Shown here: one piece after another, positions 1 through 7,223 of the stretch
Layout of the letters: every line of letters begins with the position of its first letter
How positions within the stretch are numbered: the first letter of the stretch is position 1
DNA from: Chitinophagales bacterium
GTDB taxonomy: Bacteria > Bacteroidota > Bacteroidia > Chitinophagales > Chitinophagaceae
Reading direction: 5' to 3'
Assembly: GCA_015655015.1 (NCBI GenBank)
Contig: JAATFV010000015.1
Span: 1-33,332, forward strand
DNA: 33,332 bases
Program-made: the position numbers and the translations under genes
Notes under the pieces: generated by a model
Databases searched by the model: none
What the model was told of the DNA's origin: nothing
Seen by the model: the letters and a program-made list of their open reading frames with translations, nothing else

Positions 1-341
1 ATATCGGAGACCGGTGGCGGATGACCTCCGGGGATGAGGCCGGCATCTCCTTCGCCATCAAAAATATCCATACACTGCGATCGATAAAGGATGGGGTAGC
101 TGACATTGAATCACAGGGAGAGGCGACCAGCGATACCACCTCGACCCTTTTAATGGGGTACGATGTTGTGGCTGATCTGACCGGCCAGCAGCAGGGTTCT
201 TATTCGATGGACATTCGAACAGGCATGCTCATGAATTGTAAAGTCTCCACCGAAATAGAAGGCAAGATCCAGCTAATGGGCCGAGATATACCGGTAAAGA
301 TCTCGACGGGTGTCACTATGAACGGTCGGAAAATTAAATAA
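1..341 (+). CDS. C-terminal part of a hypothetical protein (DUF6263-like), truncated by window start
   Basis: The frame is open from base 3 with no stop upstream of the first internal ATG at 21, so this is the 3' end of a longer gene that begins outside the window. About 112 codons are visible. The end of the protein has an alternating pattern (Gly-Ser-Tyr-Ser-Met-Asp, then a conserved-looking Thr-Gly-Met-Leu and a Lys-rich tail) typical of beta-rich exported proteins of Bacteroidota. It resembles the C-terminus of DUF6263 proteins, whose function is unknown. That assignment is from memory of the family pattern and is tentative. The next gene on the same strand starts 83 bases later, with no terminator visible between them. 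Confidence 0.55.
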   Translation, partial: IGDRWRMTSGDEAGISFAIKNIHTLRSIKDGVADIESQGEATSDTTSTLLMGYDVVADLTGQQQGSYSMDIRTGMLMNCKVSTEIEGKIQLMGRDIPVKISTGVTMNGRKIK

Positions 342-424
342 AGCCTTCAATCTGTCTTTCTGCTTATCTTAGCCGGCAATCGATGAAGCAGCAATACGGA
401 GGCCTGAAACCTTAAACTTATTAT

Positions 425-1165
425 ATGAATTATTTGAATTATTATCCTTTTCGACAAGCAATCTCTCTTGCTCCGGTATTCGGCAAAATCTTCTATCATT
501 TTCTGTTTTACGGCGCCGTGGTAGTTTTTATGTCTGGCTGCCTTGGCCCTAAAAAGATCAATAAATGGGTTAGCCGTCATTATGAGGGAGCCCTTCTCCC
601 GGCCACCGGGAAAACGAACGAATCGGTCACCATCACTTCCTCCCTGGCTCAGGGAGATGATAAATGGTCTACTACGGAAAAAAAGACCAGTCACTTTCTG
701 CCGTTGCTCTTTTACTGGCAATGGGATTATAAAAATACCTGTATCCTCCATACAAAGATCGTTGTCAACAATTTCACGACTACCGTTGGTGCCTATGCCG
801 GCAAAAAAGGCTTAAAACAGAAGCTGCAGGGTCAGCATCTGCAGTTATCCGTCGACGAGGCGCCCAATACGTTTGCCATTGACGACAAAGGCCATATGAT
901 ATGGGTTATTATTTATGCTTTCGGTTGGGATAATCTTATCGTGGAACCGCAGAGGAGGGACCTGGTCGTTTCTTATAAGCTGCTGGGGCAGGATGGCGCG
1001 GAGGTAAAGAAAGGCGTCATCAGGATCGCTGATAGGGATGCTGGGATCGAACTGAAAATGTTCCAGTCGCTCAAAAAGAAAACAGGACAATACCTGGATC
1101 AGTATGATGCGCAGCTGACAGCGATGAGTAAGGCTGTTGTCGATAAATTATTGACGGAACTTTAG
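425..1165 (+). CDS. hypothetical exported lipoprotein
   Basis: A 246-residue protein that I do not recognise. Residues about 23-38 are hydrophobic and end in Phe-Met-Ser-Gly-Cys, a plausible lipobox with Cys39 as the lipidated residue. The N-terminal region before it is long for a lipoprotein signal, so the true start could be a non-ATG codon further in. The mature part is soluble and mixed, with several aromatic residues (a Trp-Gln-Trp stretch near residue 98). It ends in a charged helical segment. Same strand as the truncated gene upstream, and followed after 18 bases by a terminator-like hairpin, so it is probably the last gene of that unit. No catalytic motif was seen. Confidence 0.6.
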   Translation: MNYLNYYPFRQAISLAPVFGKIFYHFLFYGAVVVFMSGCLGPKKINKWVSRHYEGALLPATGKTNESVTITSSLAQGDDKWSTTEKKTSHFLPLLFYWQWDYKNTCILHTKIVVNNFTTTVGAYAGKKGLKQKLQGQHLQLSVDEAPNTFAIDDKGHMIWVIIYAFGWDNLIVEPQRRDLVVSYKLLGQDGAEVKKGVIRIADRDAGIELKMFQSLKKKTGQYLDQYDAQLTAMSKAVVDKLLTEL

Positions 1166-1183
1166 TATAATGGTAATATTGAA

Positions 1184-1220
1184 AACGGGCCAACATCTCC
1201 CGACGCCGGCCCGTTCTTTT
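1184..1220 (+). terminator. intrinsic terminator after the lipoprotein gene
   Basis: Eight-base arms AACGGGCC (1184-1191) and GGCCCGTT (1208-1215) enclose a 16-base loop and are followed by CTTTT. It lies between the lipoprotein gene on the plus strand and the end of the convergent sigma-54 regulator gene. Confidence 0.6.
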
Positions 1221-1238
1221 ACTTGATGTGCTGCTTTC

Positions 1239-2648
1239 CTATGGCTGATAACTTTTAATCTTATTGTACAGGGTCTTCCGGTCTATTTTCAGGATCTCTG
1301 CCGCCCGGGATTTATTGTAGTTCACCTGTTTGAGAACATTCATGATCGTATCATATTCTGCCTGGGCTGCCGCATTTTTGAGGTCGGTTTCTTTGTGGAC
1401 GACGGTATGATGCTGCATGGCGGGGGTAAAAGTCTCTGTTGGCTGCTGGTTATTATAGATCTGGGCGTCCACGATCTCCGGAGGTAATACCCGGGTATTG
1501 ATATGGCCGGACGAAGTCAGCAGGGCGGCACGGCGGATGACATTCCGGAATTCACGTAAATTACCCGGCCAGGTATAATGCATAAAAATATCCATCACTT
1601 CCGGTTCAAATCCTTCCACTTCTTTATTCAGCTCTTTATTAGCCTTTGCCAGGAAGAAATCGGCGAATAAAGGAATATCTTCCTTTCTGAAGCGAAAGGC
1701 AGGTAATATGATGGAAAATTCATTAAAACGATGAAAAAGATCCTCCCGGAACTTACCCTTTCGGTAGGCTTCCTGCAGGTTTTCATTGGAAGCGACAATG
1801 ATCCGGATATCCACATCCATTTCTTTGGTGCCTCCCACCCGCTTGAATTTCCTCTCCTGAATGACCCGGAGCAAGGCTGCCTGGATCTCATAGGAAAGAT
1901 TGCCTACCTCATCCAGGAACAGGGTGCCGCCGTTGGCCAGCTCAAAATGGCCCTCTTTATCATTCATGGCGCCGGTAAAAGCCCCCTTAACATGTCCGAA
2001 TAACTCACTGCCCGCCAGCTCTTTAGACAGGGTGCCGCAATCCATGGCTATGAACGGCTTGTCTTTACGGGTGCTATATTCATGGATGGTACGGGCGATC
2101 ACTTCTTTTCCCGTACCGCTCTCTCCATATAAGATAATACTGTAATTGGTAGGGGCGACCAGCTCTACCTGGCGGTATAATTCCCTGGTAGCCGGGGCCT
2201 GGCCCACGAGGAACTCCCCGTCGCCGGAATATTTGCCATTCTTTTTGGCGGCCGGGGCGGCAGGTTTTGGAGAAGGGGTACCGGCCTCGGGCTGTTGTAA
2301 AGCTCGCCCGATCACGTTCAGCACTTCCTCCGGTATCAGGGGTTTGGTGATATAGTCGAATGCTCCCGCCTTTATTACATCTACTGCCGTTTTAATATCG
2401 GAATAACCGGTAATGATAATAACGACCGCATGCGGATCGATCTGTTTGATCTCCTTCAGCACTTCCCTTCCTTCTTTGTCCCCCAGGCGAAAGTCACATA
2501 ATACTACATCGAATTTTGATTCTTTAAATTTGGCGATTCCTTTATTACCACTATGCCCAGCTTCTGTTTCAAACCCCTTTTTTTGTAAAAACCTGCCTAA
2601 TAGATTACACATATCCATATCATCATCTATGATCAGAATTCGCTTCAT
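1239..2648 (-). CDS. sigma-54-dependent response regulator, NtrC/AtoC type
   Basis: 469 residues in the normal NtrC order. The receiver domain (about 1-118) has acidic pocket Asp8/Asp9, phosphoacceptor Asp52 and Lys102. The AAA+ domain (about 145-380) has Walker A GESGTGKE at 175-182, the sigma-54 contact loop GAFTGA at 222-227 and Walker B TLFLDE at 242-247. A Fis-type helix-turn-helix lies at about 425-469 (RAAEILKIDRKTLYNKI). All residues needed for phosphorylation, ATP hydrolysis and sigma-54 activation are present, so it should be a working enhancer-binding activator. No cognate kinase is directly adjacent; the CHASE3 kinase at 3942-5381 is the nearest candidate and has NtrB-like H-box wording. 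The gene diverges from a receiver gene across a 344-base region carrying a strong dyad, which may be its own binding site. Confidence 0.93.
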   Translation of the reverse strand: MKRILIIDDDMDMCNLLGRFLQKKGFETEAGHSGNKGIAKFKESKFDVVLCDFRLGDKEGREVLKEIKQIDPHAVVIIITGYSDIKTAVDVIKAGAFDYITKPLIPEEVLNVIGRALQQPEAGTPSPKPAAPAAKKNGKYSGDGEFLVGQAPATRELYRQVELVAPTNYSIILYGESGTGKEVIARTIHEYSTRKDKPFIAMDCGTLSKELAGSELFGHVKGAFTGAMNDKEGHFELANGGTLFLDEVGNLSYEIQAALLRVIQERKFKRVGGTKEMDVDIRIIVASNENLQEAYRKGKFREDLFHRFNEFSIILPAFRFRKEDIPLFADFFLAKANKELNKEVEGFEPEVMDIFMHYTWPGNLREFRNVIRRAALLTSSGHINTRVLPPEIVDAQIYNNQQPTETFTPAMQHHTVVHKETDLKNAAAQAEYDTIMNVLKQVNYNKSRAAEILKIDRKTLYNKIKSYQP

Positions 2649-2798
2649 AAGAGAGTTTTTCTTTATTTAAAATTACTGGAAAAAATATAAACATTACAAA
2701 CAGGGATTAATCAGTCAATTATCACCCTATATATGCGAAACATCTTGCCAAATTACCCCCGGCTTGTTTCTTTTCATTCCAGGGGCCAGATGGGAACG

Positions 2799-2838
2799 AA
2801 ATTCCCCACTTTGGGGAATTTGACCCCTCTTTGGGATA
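2799..2838. promoter_or_regulatory. tandem dyad, probable activator binding sites (UAS-like)
   Basis: AAATTCCCCA (2799-2808) and TGGGGAATTT (2812-2821) form a perfect 10-base inverted repeat around CTT. A second, weaker copy (CCCC-TCTTTGGG at 2824-2835) is placed exactly 20 bases further on, about two helical turns. The arrangement in the divergent region between an NtrC-type regulator and a receiver gene is what is expected for an enhancer of a sigma-54 promoter. A core of the same form, TTCCYCA-N3-TGRGGAA, recurs at 7069-7085. The identity of the binding protein is inferred. Confidence 0.55.
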
Positions 2839-2914
2839 TATAAATACCTTTTCAGCCATTCGTTAACAGGGCCGGGGAGGCATTTTGGTCTTGTTCGATG
2901 TTGGACCGTTTATA

Positions 2915-2930
2915 TGGCAAAAAAATTGTT
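2915..2930 (+). promoter_or_regulatory. sigma-54-like (-24/-12) promoter element
   Basis: TGGCA followed by six A residues and TTGTT. Against the sigma-54 consensus TGGCACG-N4-TTGCW it keeps TGGCA and TTG at the correct spacing but has GT in place of the -12 GC. It lies 63 bases upstream of the GTG and 78 bases upstream of the ATG of the receiver gene. The two dyad centres (2810 and 2830) lie 105 and 85 bases upstream of it. No TAnnTTTG box of the primary Bacteroidota sigma factor is visible in this stretch. Confidence 0.4.
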
Positions 2931-2992
2931 ATTAGAATGATAGAAATGAGGAGATTAAAAATAAATTAAGTGGTTAAGTGGAAACATTTATT

Positions 2993-3391
2993 ATGTCAGA
3001 AAATTCAAAGGTTTTAATTGTAGACGATGAACTGGACATTTGTTATTTACTCAGCGGTATGTTAAAACAACGGAATTTCCATACAGGCTTTGTGAATTCT
3101 CTATCCGATGCCGTAGTAGCGCTGCAAACAGATACCCCTTCCCTTCTATTCCTCGACAATCATTTGCCGGATGGATTCGGACTGGATTTTATTCCTTATG
3201 TAAAAAAGAATTACCCGCAGGTCAAGGTGATCATGATCACAGCCCATGACGGGGCGGCGGAAAGAAAGACTGCTTATAATGGCGGTGTGGACCTTTTCAT
3301 TGCCAAGCCTTTGAACAGAAAGCTTATAAACGACGCTATCGATAAGTTATACAGTTCCGACTCCGCGGGCATATTACAGCTCATTTTGTAG
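2993..3391 (+). CDS. stand-alone response regulator receiver protein
   Basis: 132 residues from the ATG at 2993; an in-frame GTG at 2978 would add five residues but has no better ribosome-binding context. The protein is a single receiver domain with Asp11/Asp12, phosphoacceptor Asp55, Thr83 and Lys105 all in place, followed by a short Ser-rich tail. There is no output domain. Such proteins act as phosphate shuttles or by protein contact. It is transcribed divergently from the sigma-54 activator and upstream of the Lmo0937-like and CsbD genes. A relay among the CHASE3 kinase, this receiver and the activator is possible but inferred. Confidence 0.85.
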   Translation: MSENSKVLIVDDELDICYLLSGMLKQRNFHTGFVNSLSDAVVALQTDTPSLLFLDNHLPDGFGLDFIPYVKKNYPQVKVIMITAHDGAAERKTAYNGGVDLFIAKPLNRKLINDAIDKLYSSDSAGILQLIL

Positions 3392-3453
3392 ATTAAATTG
3401 CTCAGACAACTCTCTCTTTCCCCACCAGGAGCTGTTTTCCCGCCTGTATTTTC

Positions 3454-3468
3454 TGGCAGTATTTTTTA
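3454..3468 (+). promoter_or_regulatory. TGGCAG-N5-TTTA element, possible alternative-sigma promoter
   Basis: The same hexamer and tetramer with the same spacing occur at 7162-7176 upstream of the YtxH operon. It keeps the -24 TGGCA of sigma-54 promoters but not the -12 GC, so the sigma factor is uncertain. No TAnnTTTG box is visible between 3392 and 3520. Confidence 0.25.
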
Positions 3469-3520
3469 TACACTAGATGTTGAAAGTTCTTAAAAATTCT
3501 AACATCTAAACTTCACTCAA

Positions 3521-3670
3521 ATGGGAAATTTATTGTATGTCATTGCGGTTATTCTTGTAATAGCCTGGGCTATCGGCTTCCTGGGATATCATGCCGGCGG
3601 TCTTATTCATATTCTCCTGGTGATCGCCATCATTGCCATATTGCTGAAGGTGATCCGCAGGGCAGATTGA
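3521..3670 (+). CDS. small Lmo0937-family-like membrane protein
   Basis: A 49-residue protein starting Met-Gly-Asn-Leu-Leu-Tyr. It has two hydrophobic helices (about 5-21 and 26-43) separated by a Gly/His turn (HAGGLIH) and a short basic tail (KVIRRAD). Length, start and pattern match the Lmo0937 family of tiny membrane proteins that in Bacteroidota often sit beside CsbD and YtxH genes; the molecular role is unknown. It is followed after 27 bases by the CsbD-like gene, so the two probably form a unit. A TGGCAG-N5-TTTA element starts 67 bases upstream (3454). A dyad half-site TTTCCCCA lies at 3417-3424, but there is no complete dyad here. Confidence 0.8.
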   Translation: MGNLLYVIAVILVIAWAIGFLGYHAGGLIHILLVIAIIAILLKVIRRAD

Positions 3671-3697
3671 TTTATTCACTCTTAAAAATATACGATC

Positions 3698-3895
3698 ATG
3701 GAAAGCTGGAAACTAAAGTTCAGTGGCAACTGGAATGAAGTAAAAGGGAAGATCAAACAGAAATACGCCAACCTTACGGATGATGATCTTTTGTATGAGG
3801 AAGGGAAAGATGATGAATTAGTAGGCAGGATACAAAAAAAGACGGGGGCGGCGAAGGAGGAGATAAAATCCTGGATTGATAAGTTGCTGGATTGA
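3698..3895 (+). CDS. CsbD family stress-response protein
   Basis: 65 residues, highly charged and helical, with the family signature at the N-terminus ([13 protein letters not shown]) and the acidic middle Leu-Thr-Asp-Asp-Asp-Leu. Length is normal for the family. CsbD proteins are small soluble proteins; in Bacillus csbD belongs to the sigma-B general stress regulon, but biochemical function is not known. It follows the Lmo0937-like gene by 27 bases and ends at a strong hairpin terminator. Bacteroidota lack sigma-B, so control by another stress regulator is expected; the nearby sigma-54 activator is a candidate. Confidence 0.9.
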   Translation: MESWKLKFSGNWNEVKGKIKQKYANLTDDDLLYEEGKDDELVGRIQKKTGAAKEEIKSWIDKLLD

Positions 3896-3910
3896 TAAGT
3901 TGTAAGCACT

Positions 3911-3939
3911 AAGGAAACCCGGCAAAGCCGGGTTTCCTT
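3911..3939. terminator. bidirectional hairpin terminator
   Basis: A perfect 13-base stem, AAGGAAACCCGGC (3911-3923) and GCCGGGTTTCCTT (3927-3939), closes an AAA loop. It lies between the convergent CsbD and histidine kinase genes, and can fold in transcripts from either strand. Confidence 0.75.
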
Positions 3940-3941
3940 AG

Positions 3942-5381
3942 TTAGGCGAAATCAAGCGTTATGGTAAAAGAAGTCCCCTTTCCTTTCTCGCTCTCCATTT
4001 GGATATGCCCATTGTGATTGAGTATGATATTCTGTGTATTGGTCAGGCCGAGACCGGTGCCTTTTGGTTTGGTGGTGAAATAAGCTTCAAATAGTTTTGA
4101 CTGGGAATCTTCATCGACCCCGGGACCGTTGTCGGTGATGACCACCAAACATTTATTTTCTTTGCTCAGCGTCCTCAATTGTAAGATCCCTTTGCCGGGC
4201 TCCATCGCTTCGATGGCATTCACGATGAGGTTCAGGAAGGCGATCCGCATTTTCTCCAGGTCTACAGAAATATCACAGATCTCATCCGAATACTTTTTCG
4301 TGACGGTGATATTATTGAGCTGGATCCTGTCTTTTGCCAGCTCCAGGGTCTCATCGAGGAGCTTATTGACAGATTCTTTTTTATAAACGAGGTCTGTAAA
4401 TTTGGTGGAATTGAGCAGGTCGGTAATCAGCTGGTTGATGCGAAAGCTGTTGCGGCTGATCATTTCCAGCATAAGCCCGGGGTTTTCCATTAGCGATCCG
4501 TTATTTTCCGGAACATTCTCATTGAGTTCGGTTTTAAGCTGATCTACTGCCAGGTTGATATTGGTCAGGGGATTCCGTACTTCATGGGCGATCGTGCGGG
4601 CAATACGGCCGGTAGAGGCGAATTTTTCGATACTACGCATTTGGATCAGCTCCTTATTGGCCTTGTCCAGCTCTAATATCCGCTGTTTCAGCTGCTCCTG
4701 GTATTCGAATACCCGCTCGTCGGCTACTCTGCGCGCCCTGTTTTCCCTGGAATAGGTATAAAAGCCATAAATAGCCAGCAGGATGGCGAGGGCAAGCGAA
4801 GCGATGATGATCGTATTTAAGGCATAATACCGGGCAGCCATTTCTTCGGACCTTTCTTTGAGCCGGGTCTGTTCGGTGAGGTTGATTTGTTCAACGGTAG
4901 ACCGGATACGATCCATGATCTCCTTGTCAAAATAGCCTTTCATCTCGATCGGGTCCGTCATTTGGTAATTATGCCGTCGGTAATTGACGACAGAAGAATC
5001 CATCAGCTCATATTTCTTTTTTAAAAGCCCGCTCAGTGAATTCAGGGTTGACTGCCTGTCCGGATCATCGAGGGTCTCGTTCCAAAGTAACCGGAAGATG
5101 GAATCGGTTTCCGTTTTGCTTTGGTCGTAAGGCTCCAGGAAGCTTTCGTCCTTCATTAACAGGTAACCCCGTATCCCCGTCTCCGCGTCTTTCAGCGAGG
5201 AGATAAGGCCTTCCGCCTGTAAAATGATCTTGTTGGAATTATCTACCAGCCTGGCCTGTTTGAGTAGTTCGGAGTTCGCATAGAGAGTCAGCACATAGGA
5301 CAGCAACAGCAGAAAAAAAGCTGTTCCATAACCGACACGGATACGCAGATCGCTGGCGAATTTTCTTATAACCGTTTTCAT
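3942..5381 (-). CDS. CHASE3 sensor histidine kinase
   Basis: 479 residues. A transmembrane helix at about 16-35 is followed by a periplasmic helical CHASE3-type sensor (about 40-185, with the family-like Asp-Ala-Glu-Thr-Gly-Ile-Arg-Gly-Tyr at 65-73) and a second helix at about 189-210. After a coiled-coil linker come the H-box AHEVRNPLTNI with phosphoacceptor His266 and a HATPase domain: N-box near 383-393, DNGPG at 417-421, GTGLGL at 441-446. The motifs are complete. CHASE3 domains sense unknown signals, often salt or envelope stress. It lies 58 bases downstream of the alpha-amylase gene on the same strand, so they may be cotranscribed. The H-box is of the kind seen in kinases that pair with NtrC-type regulators, making the activator at 1239-2648 the likely partner (inference). 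Confidence 0.9.
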   Translation of the reverse strand: MKTVIRKFASDLRIRVGYGTAFFLLLLSYVLTLYANSELLKQARLVDNSNKIILQAEGLISSLKDAETGIRGYLLMKDESFLEPYDQSKTETDSIFRLLWNETLDDPDRQSTLNSLSGLLKKKYELMDSSVVNYRRHNYQMTDPIEMKGYFDKEIMDRIRSTVEQINLTEQTRLKERSEEMAARYYALNTIIIASLALAILLAIYGFYTYSRENRARRVADERVFEYQEQLKQRILELDKANKELIQMRSIEKFASTGRIARTIAHEVRNPLTNINLAVDQLKTELNENVPENNGSLMENPGLMLEMISRNSFRINQLITDLLNSTKFTDLVYKKESVNKLLDETLELAKDRIQLNNITVTKKYSDEICDISVDLEKMRIAFLNLIVNAIEAMEPGKGILQLRTLSKENKCLVVITDNGPGVDEDSQSKLFEAYFTTKPKGTGLGLTNTQNIILNHNGHIQMESEKGKGTSFTITLDFA

Positions 5382-5439
5382 TTATTAGTCCCCCTTCGTC
5401 CAATTCCCCCGGCTTTCCCTTCTCAGCCTGTCAGCATCT

Positions 5440-6927
5440 TCAGGTCTTTTCCACCCAAATGGAGACAGCGCCGGCGCTTACCCGGAATTCGCCCCGGCCA
5501 TCCTGATCGATCGTGACGGCCCCCGGATATTTGCCGAGAAAGTCTGTAAAAGCTTTTCCTGCACGGGCCTTACCTATCTCCATCGTCTTAACACCTTCGT
5601 CCCCATTGCTCATCAGAACCGCACAGCCGGAATCCGGATGATCGGGGTCTCCTTCGCGGGTCCATCCGATGCAATTGGCGTGATCCAGGTAATCCCGCTG
5701 CCGGCCATAAGCGAACAATTTTCTTGCCAGGAGCAATTTATCGATATTCTCGCAGGCAGGTAAAAAAATCTCGTATTCCTTGCCGTCGTGTCCCTTGTCT
5801 TTATAAGTGGCGCTGTAAAGGTCCGTATAAAAAATGCAGGGATAACCTTTTTCCCGCAACAGGATCAGGGCATAGGCCAGGGGTTTAAACCATTCTTCCA
5901 CGGGAGCTTCCAGGGCCTGCAGGGGTTGCGTATCATGATTACCTACAACGGTAACGGACAGTTCAGGCTTTTCATTTACTAAAGTATCGTTAAAAATAGT
6001 CGTCAGATCGTAATCTTTCCCCCCGTTGGACGCGGTTACAAAATTATGGTGAAGGGAGGCATCGAACAGGGACATTCTTCCTTCCGTCGCCTCGATATAT
6101 TTTAGCAGGAGGGGCAGATTGCCCGGGGCCCAGTATTCGCCTACGACGAAGAAATTTTTTCCTACGGCCGTCCGCATGTGGTCCAGCCATTCGTTCTCAA
6201 AGCCGGGAGATATATGTTTTACCGCATCCAGCCTCAACCCATCGAATCCTGTTTGTTGATAATACCACTCTCCCCAGCGCCGCAATTCCTCCCTTACAGC
6301 CGGATTTCTGAAGTCGATATCATCATACATGAGGTAGTCGTAATTCCCTTTCTCATCGTCGACCACCTCTTCCCACCCCTCGCCATATTCATTCTGAATG
6401 CTGTAAATAGCTGTCTCTTTCGTCTTTTGGTCATAATCGATCCCGCTGAAACATTTGAAGTCCCAGATAAAGGTAGAATATTGCCCCTTGCGGCCGGGAA
6501 AAGTGAATTTGGTGAATGCTTCTATATCATATGGTTCGCTGATGAACTTAGTCCTGTCTTCCGGATCGACCTTTCTCACTTTTATCAGCTCTGCCTCATC
6601 AGCGCCCGCCTTATGGTTGAGTACGATATCTACGTAAATCTGCAGACCGGCAGCATGGGCGGCCGTTATGGCATCTATATATTCCTGTTTAGTGCCATAT
6701 TTTGTCCTGACCGAATTTTTCTGATCGAACTCCCCCAGATCGTAAAGATCATATACATCGTATCCGATGGAATAAATGCCATTTGTTCCTTTAAAGGCGG
6801 GTGGCAGCCATATAGCAGTAAAGCCTGTCTCAGCCAGGCGGGGCGCTTCTTCTTTTAACTTCTTCCACAAACTTCCATCATGAGGATAATACCAATGAAA
6901 GAACTGCAGTATCGTTCCATTTTGCAT
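5440..6927 (-). CDS. cytoplasmic alpha-amylase (GH13, AmyA type)
   Basis: 495 residues with no signal peptide, so it acts in the cytoplasm on alpha-1,4-glucans such as glycogen or maltodextrins. The four GH13 regions are visible: DIVLNHK (100-106), GLRLDAVKH (230-238, nucleophile Asp234), VVGEYWA (acid/base Glu264) and VVGNHDTQP (Asp332). Length and the opening Met-Gln-Asn-Gly-Thr-Ile-Leu-Gln-Phe-Phe match AmyA/GH13_5-type intracellular amylases. It precedes the CHASE3 kinase by 58 bases on the same strand and diverges from the YtxH operon. That placement suggests a role in storage-glucan turnover under stress rather than in the extracellular polysaccharide locus further right. Confidence 0.92.
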   Translation of the reverse strand: MQNGTILQFFHWYYPHDGSLWKKLKEEAPRLAETGFTAIWLPPAFKGTNGIYSIGYDVYDLYDLGEFDQKNSVRTKYGTKQEYIDAITAAHAAGLQIYVDIVLNHKAGADEAELIKVRKVDPEDRTKFISEPYDIEAFTKFTFPGRKGQYSTFIWDFKCFSGIDYDQKTKETAIYSIQNEYGEGWEEVVDDEKGNYDYLMYDDIDFRNPAVREELRRWGEWYYQQTGFDGLRLDAVKHISPGFENEWLDHMRTAVGKNFFVVGEYWAPGNLPLLLKYIEATEGRMSLFDASLHHNFVTASNGGKDYDLTTIFNDTLVNEKPELSVTVVGNHDTQPLQALEAPVEEWFKPLAYALILLREKGYPCIFYTDLYSATYKDKGHDGKEYEIFLPACENIDKLLLARKLFAYGRQRDYLDHANCIGWTREGDPDHPDSGCAVLMSNGDEGVKTMEIGKARAGKAFTDFLGKYPGAVTIDQDGRGEFRVSAGAVSIWVEKT

Positions 6928-6962
6928 AGTTGTAACAGTTTGAAATTGAGGGGCTTAAAAAA

Positions 6963-6992
6963 ATCAGGTGGCTTATAGCTTTTATACCTGAT
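6963..6992 (-). promoter_or_regulatory. inverted repeat upstream of the amylase gene
   Basis: ATCAGGT (6963-6969) and ACCTGAT (6986-6992) are perfect 7-base arms with a 16-base spacer, 36 bases upstream of the amylase start. It could be an operator or a leader hairpin. No known family site was recognised. Confidence 0.25.
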
Positions 6993-7068
6993 GATAATAG
7001 CTTTGGAAGAAAGCCAGAATAGTACCATAAATTATTTATAGCGTGTTTAGCCGTTTATAGCAGCATCC

Positions 7069-7085
7069 TTCCTCAGAGTGAGGAA
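7069..7085. promoter_or_regulatory. dyad of the same form as at 2802-2818
   Basis: TTCCTCA-GAG-TGAGGAA, perfect 7-base arms with a 3-base centre. It shares the pattern TTCCYCA-N3-TGRGGAA with the dyad upstream of the receiver gene. Its centre (7077) lies exactly 85 bases before the TGGCAG element at 7162, the same distance as between 2830 and 2915. It sits between the divergent amylase and YtxH genes. Confidence 0.45.
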
Positions 7086-7161
7086 AAAATTGCTCATTCC
7101 TGTTACCCGAATGTGGCTGAAATAATTGATTTTAAAGGGGGAAATGGCGTAAAAGGGAATC

Positions 7162-7176
7162 TGGCAGGAAATTTTA
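7162..7176 (+). promoter_or_regulatory. TGGCAG-N5-TTTA element upstream of the YtxH operon
   Basis: Identical in its fixed positions and spacing to the element at 3454-3468, and similar to the sigma-54-like element at 2915. It begins 62 bases upstream of the YtxH start. The -12 GC is missing, so this may be a degenerate sigma-54 site or something else. No TAnnTTTG box occurs between 7100 and 7223. Confidence 0.3.
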
Positions 7177-7223
7177 AGATAGATACAGCAGCAACAAGAT
7201 TTTAAAACTTAAAAGACAAGTAT

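Larger units (their letters stand above)
2649..2992. other. 344-base divergent intergenic region
   Basis: The region separates the sigma-54 regulator gene (minus strand) from the receiver gene (plus strand). It holds the tandem dyad at 2799-2838 and the -24/-12-like element at 2915-2930. On the minus strand, TGGCAAG-N6-CGCA (about 2734-2750) resembles a second sigma-54 element but has one base too many between GG and GC. No open frame with coding character was seen. Confidence 0.6.

Noticed and set aside
2734..2750. Minus-strand TGGCAAG...CGCA as a sigma-54 promoter for the activator gene
   Set aside because: The distance between GG and GC is one base longer than the strict spacing of -24/-12 promoters.
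3417..3433. Third copy of the TTCCYCA dyad upstream of the Lmo0937-like gene
   Set aside because: Only the left half (TTTCCCCA) fits; the right half does not, and it is only about 28 bp from the TGGCAG element.
6178..6858. 226-codon open frame antisense to the amylase gene
   Set aside because: The amylase frame carries all four GH13 regions; this one has no motif of its own.
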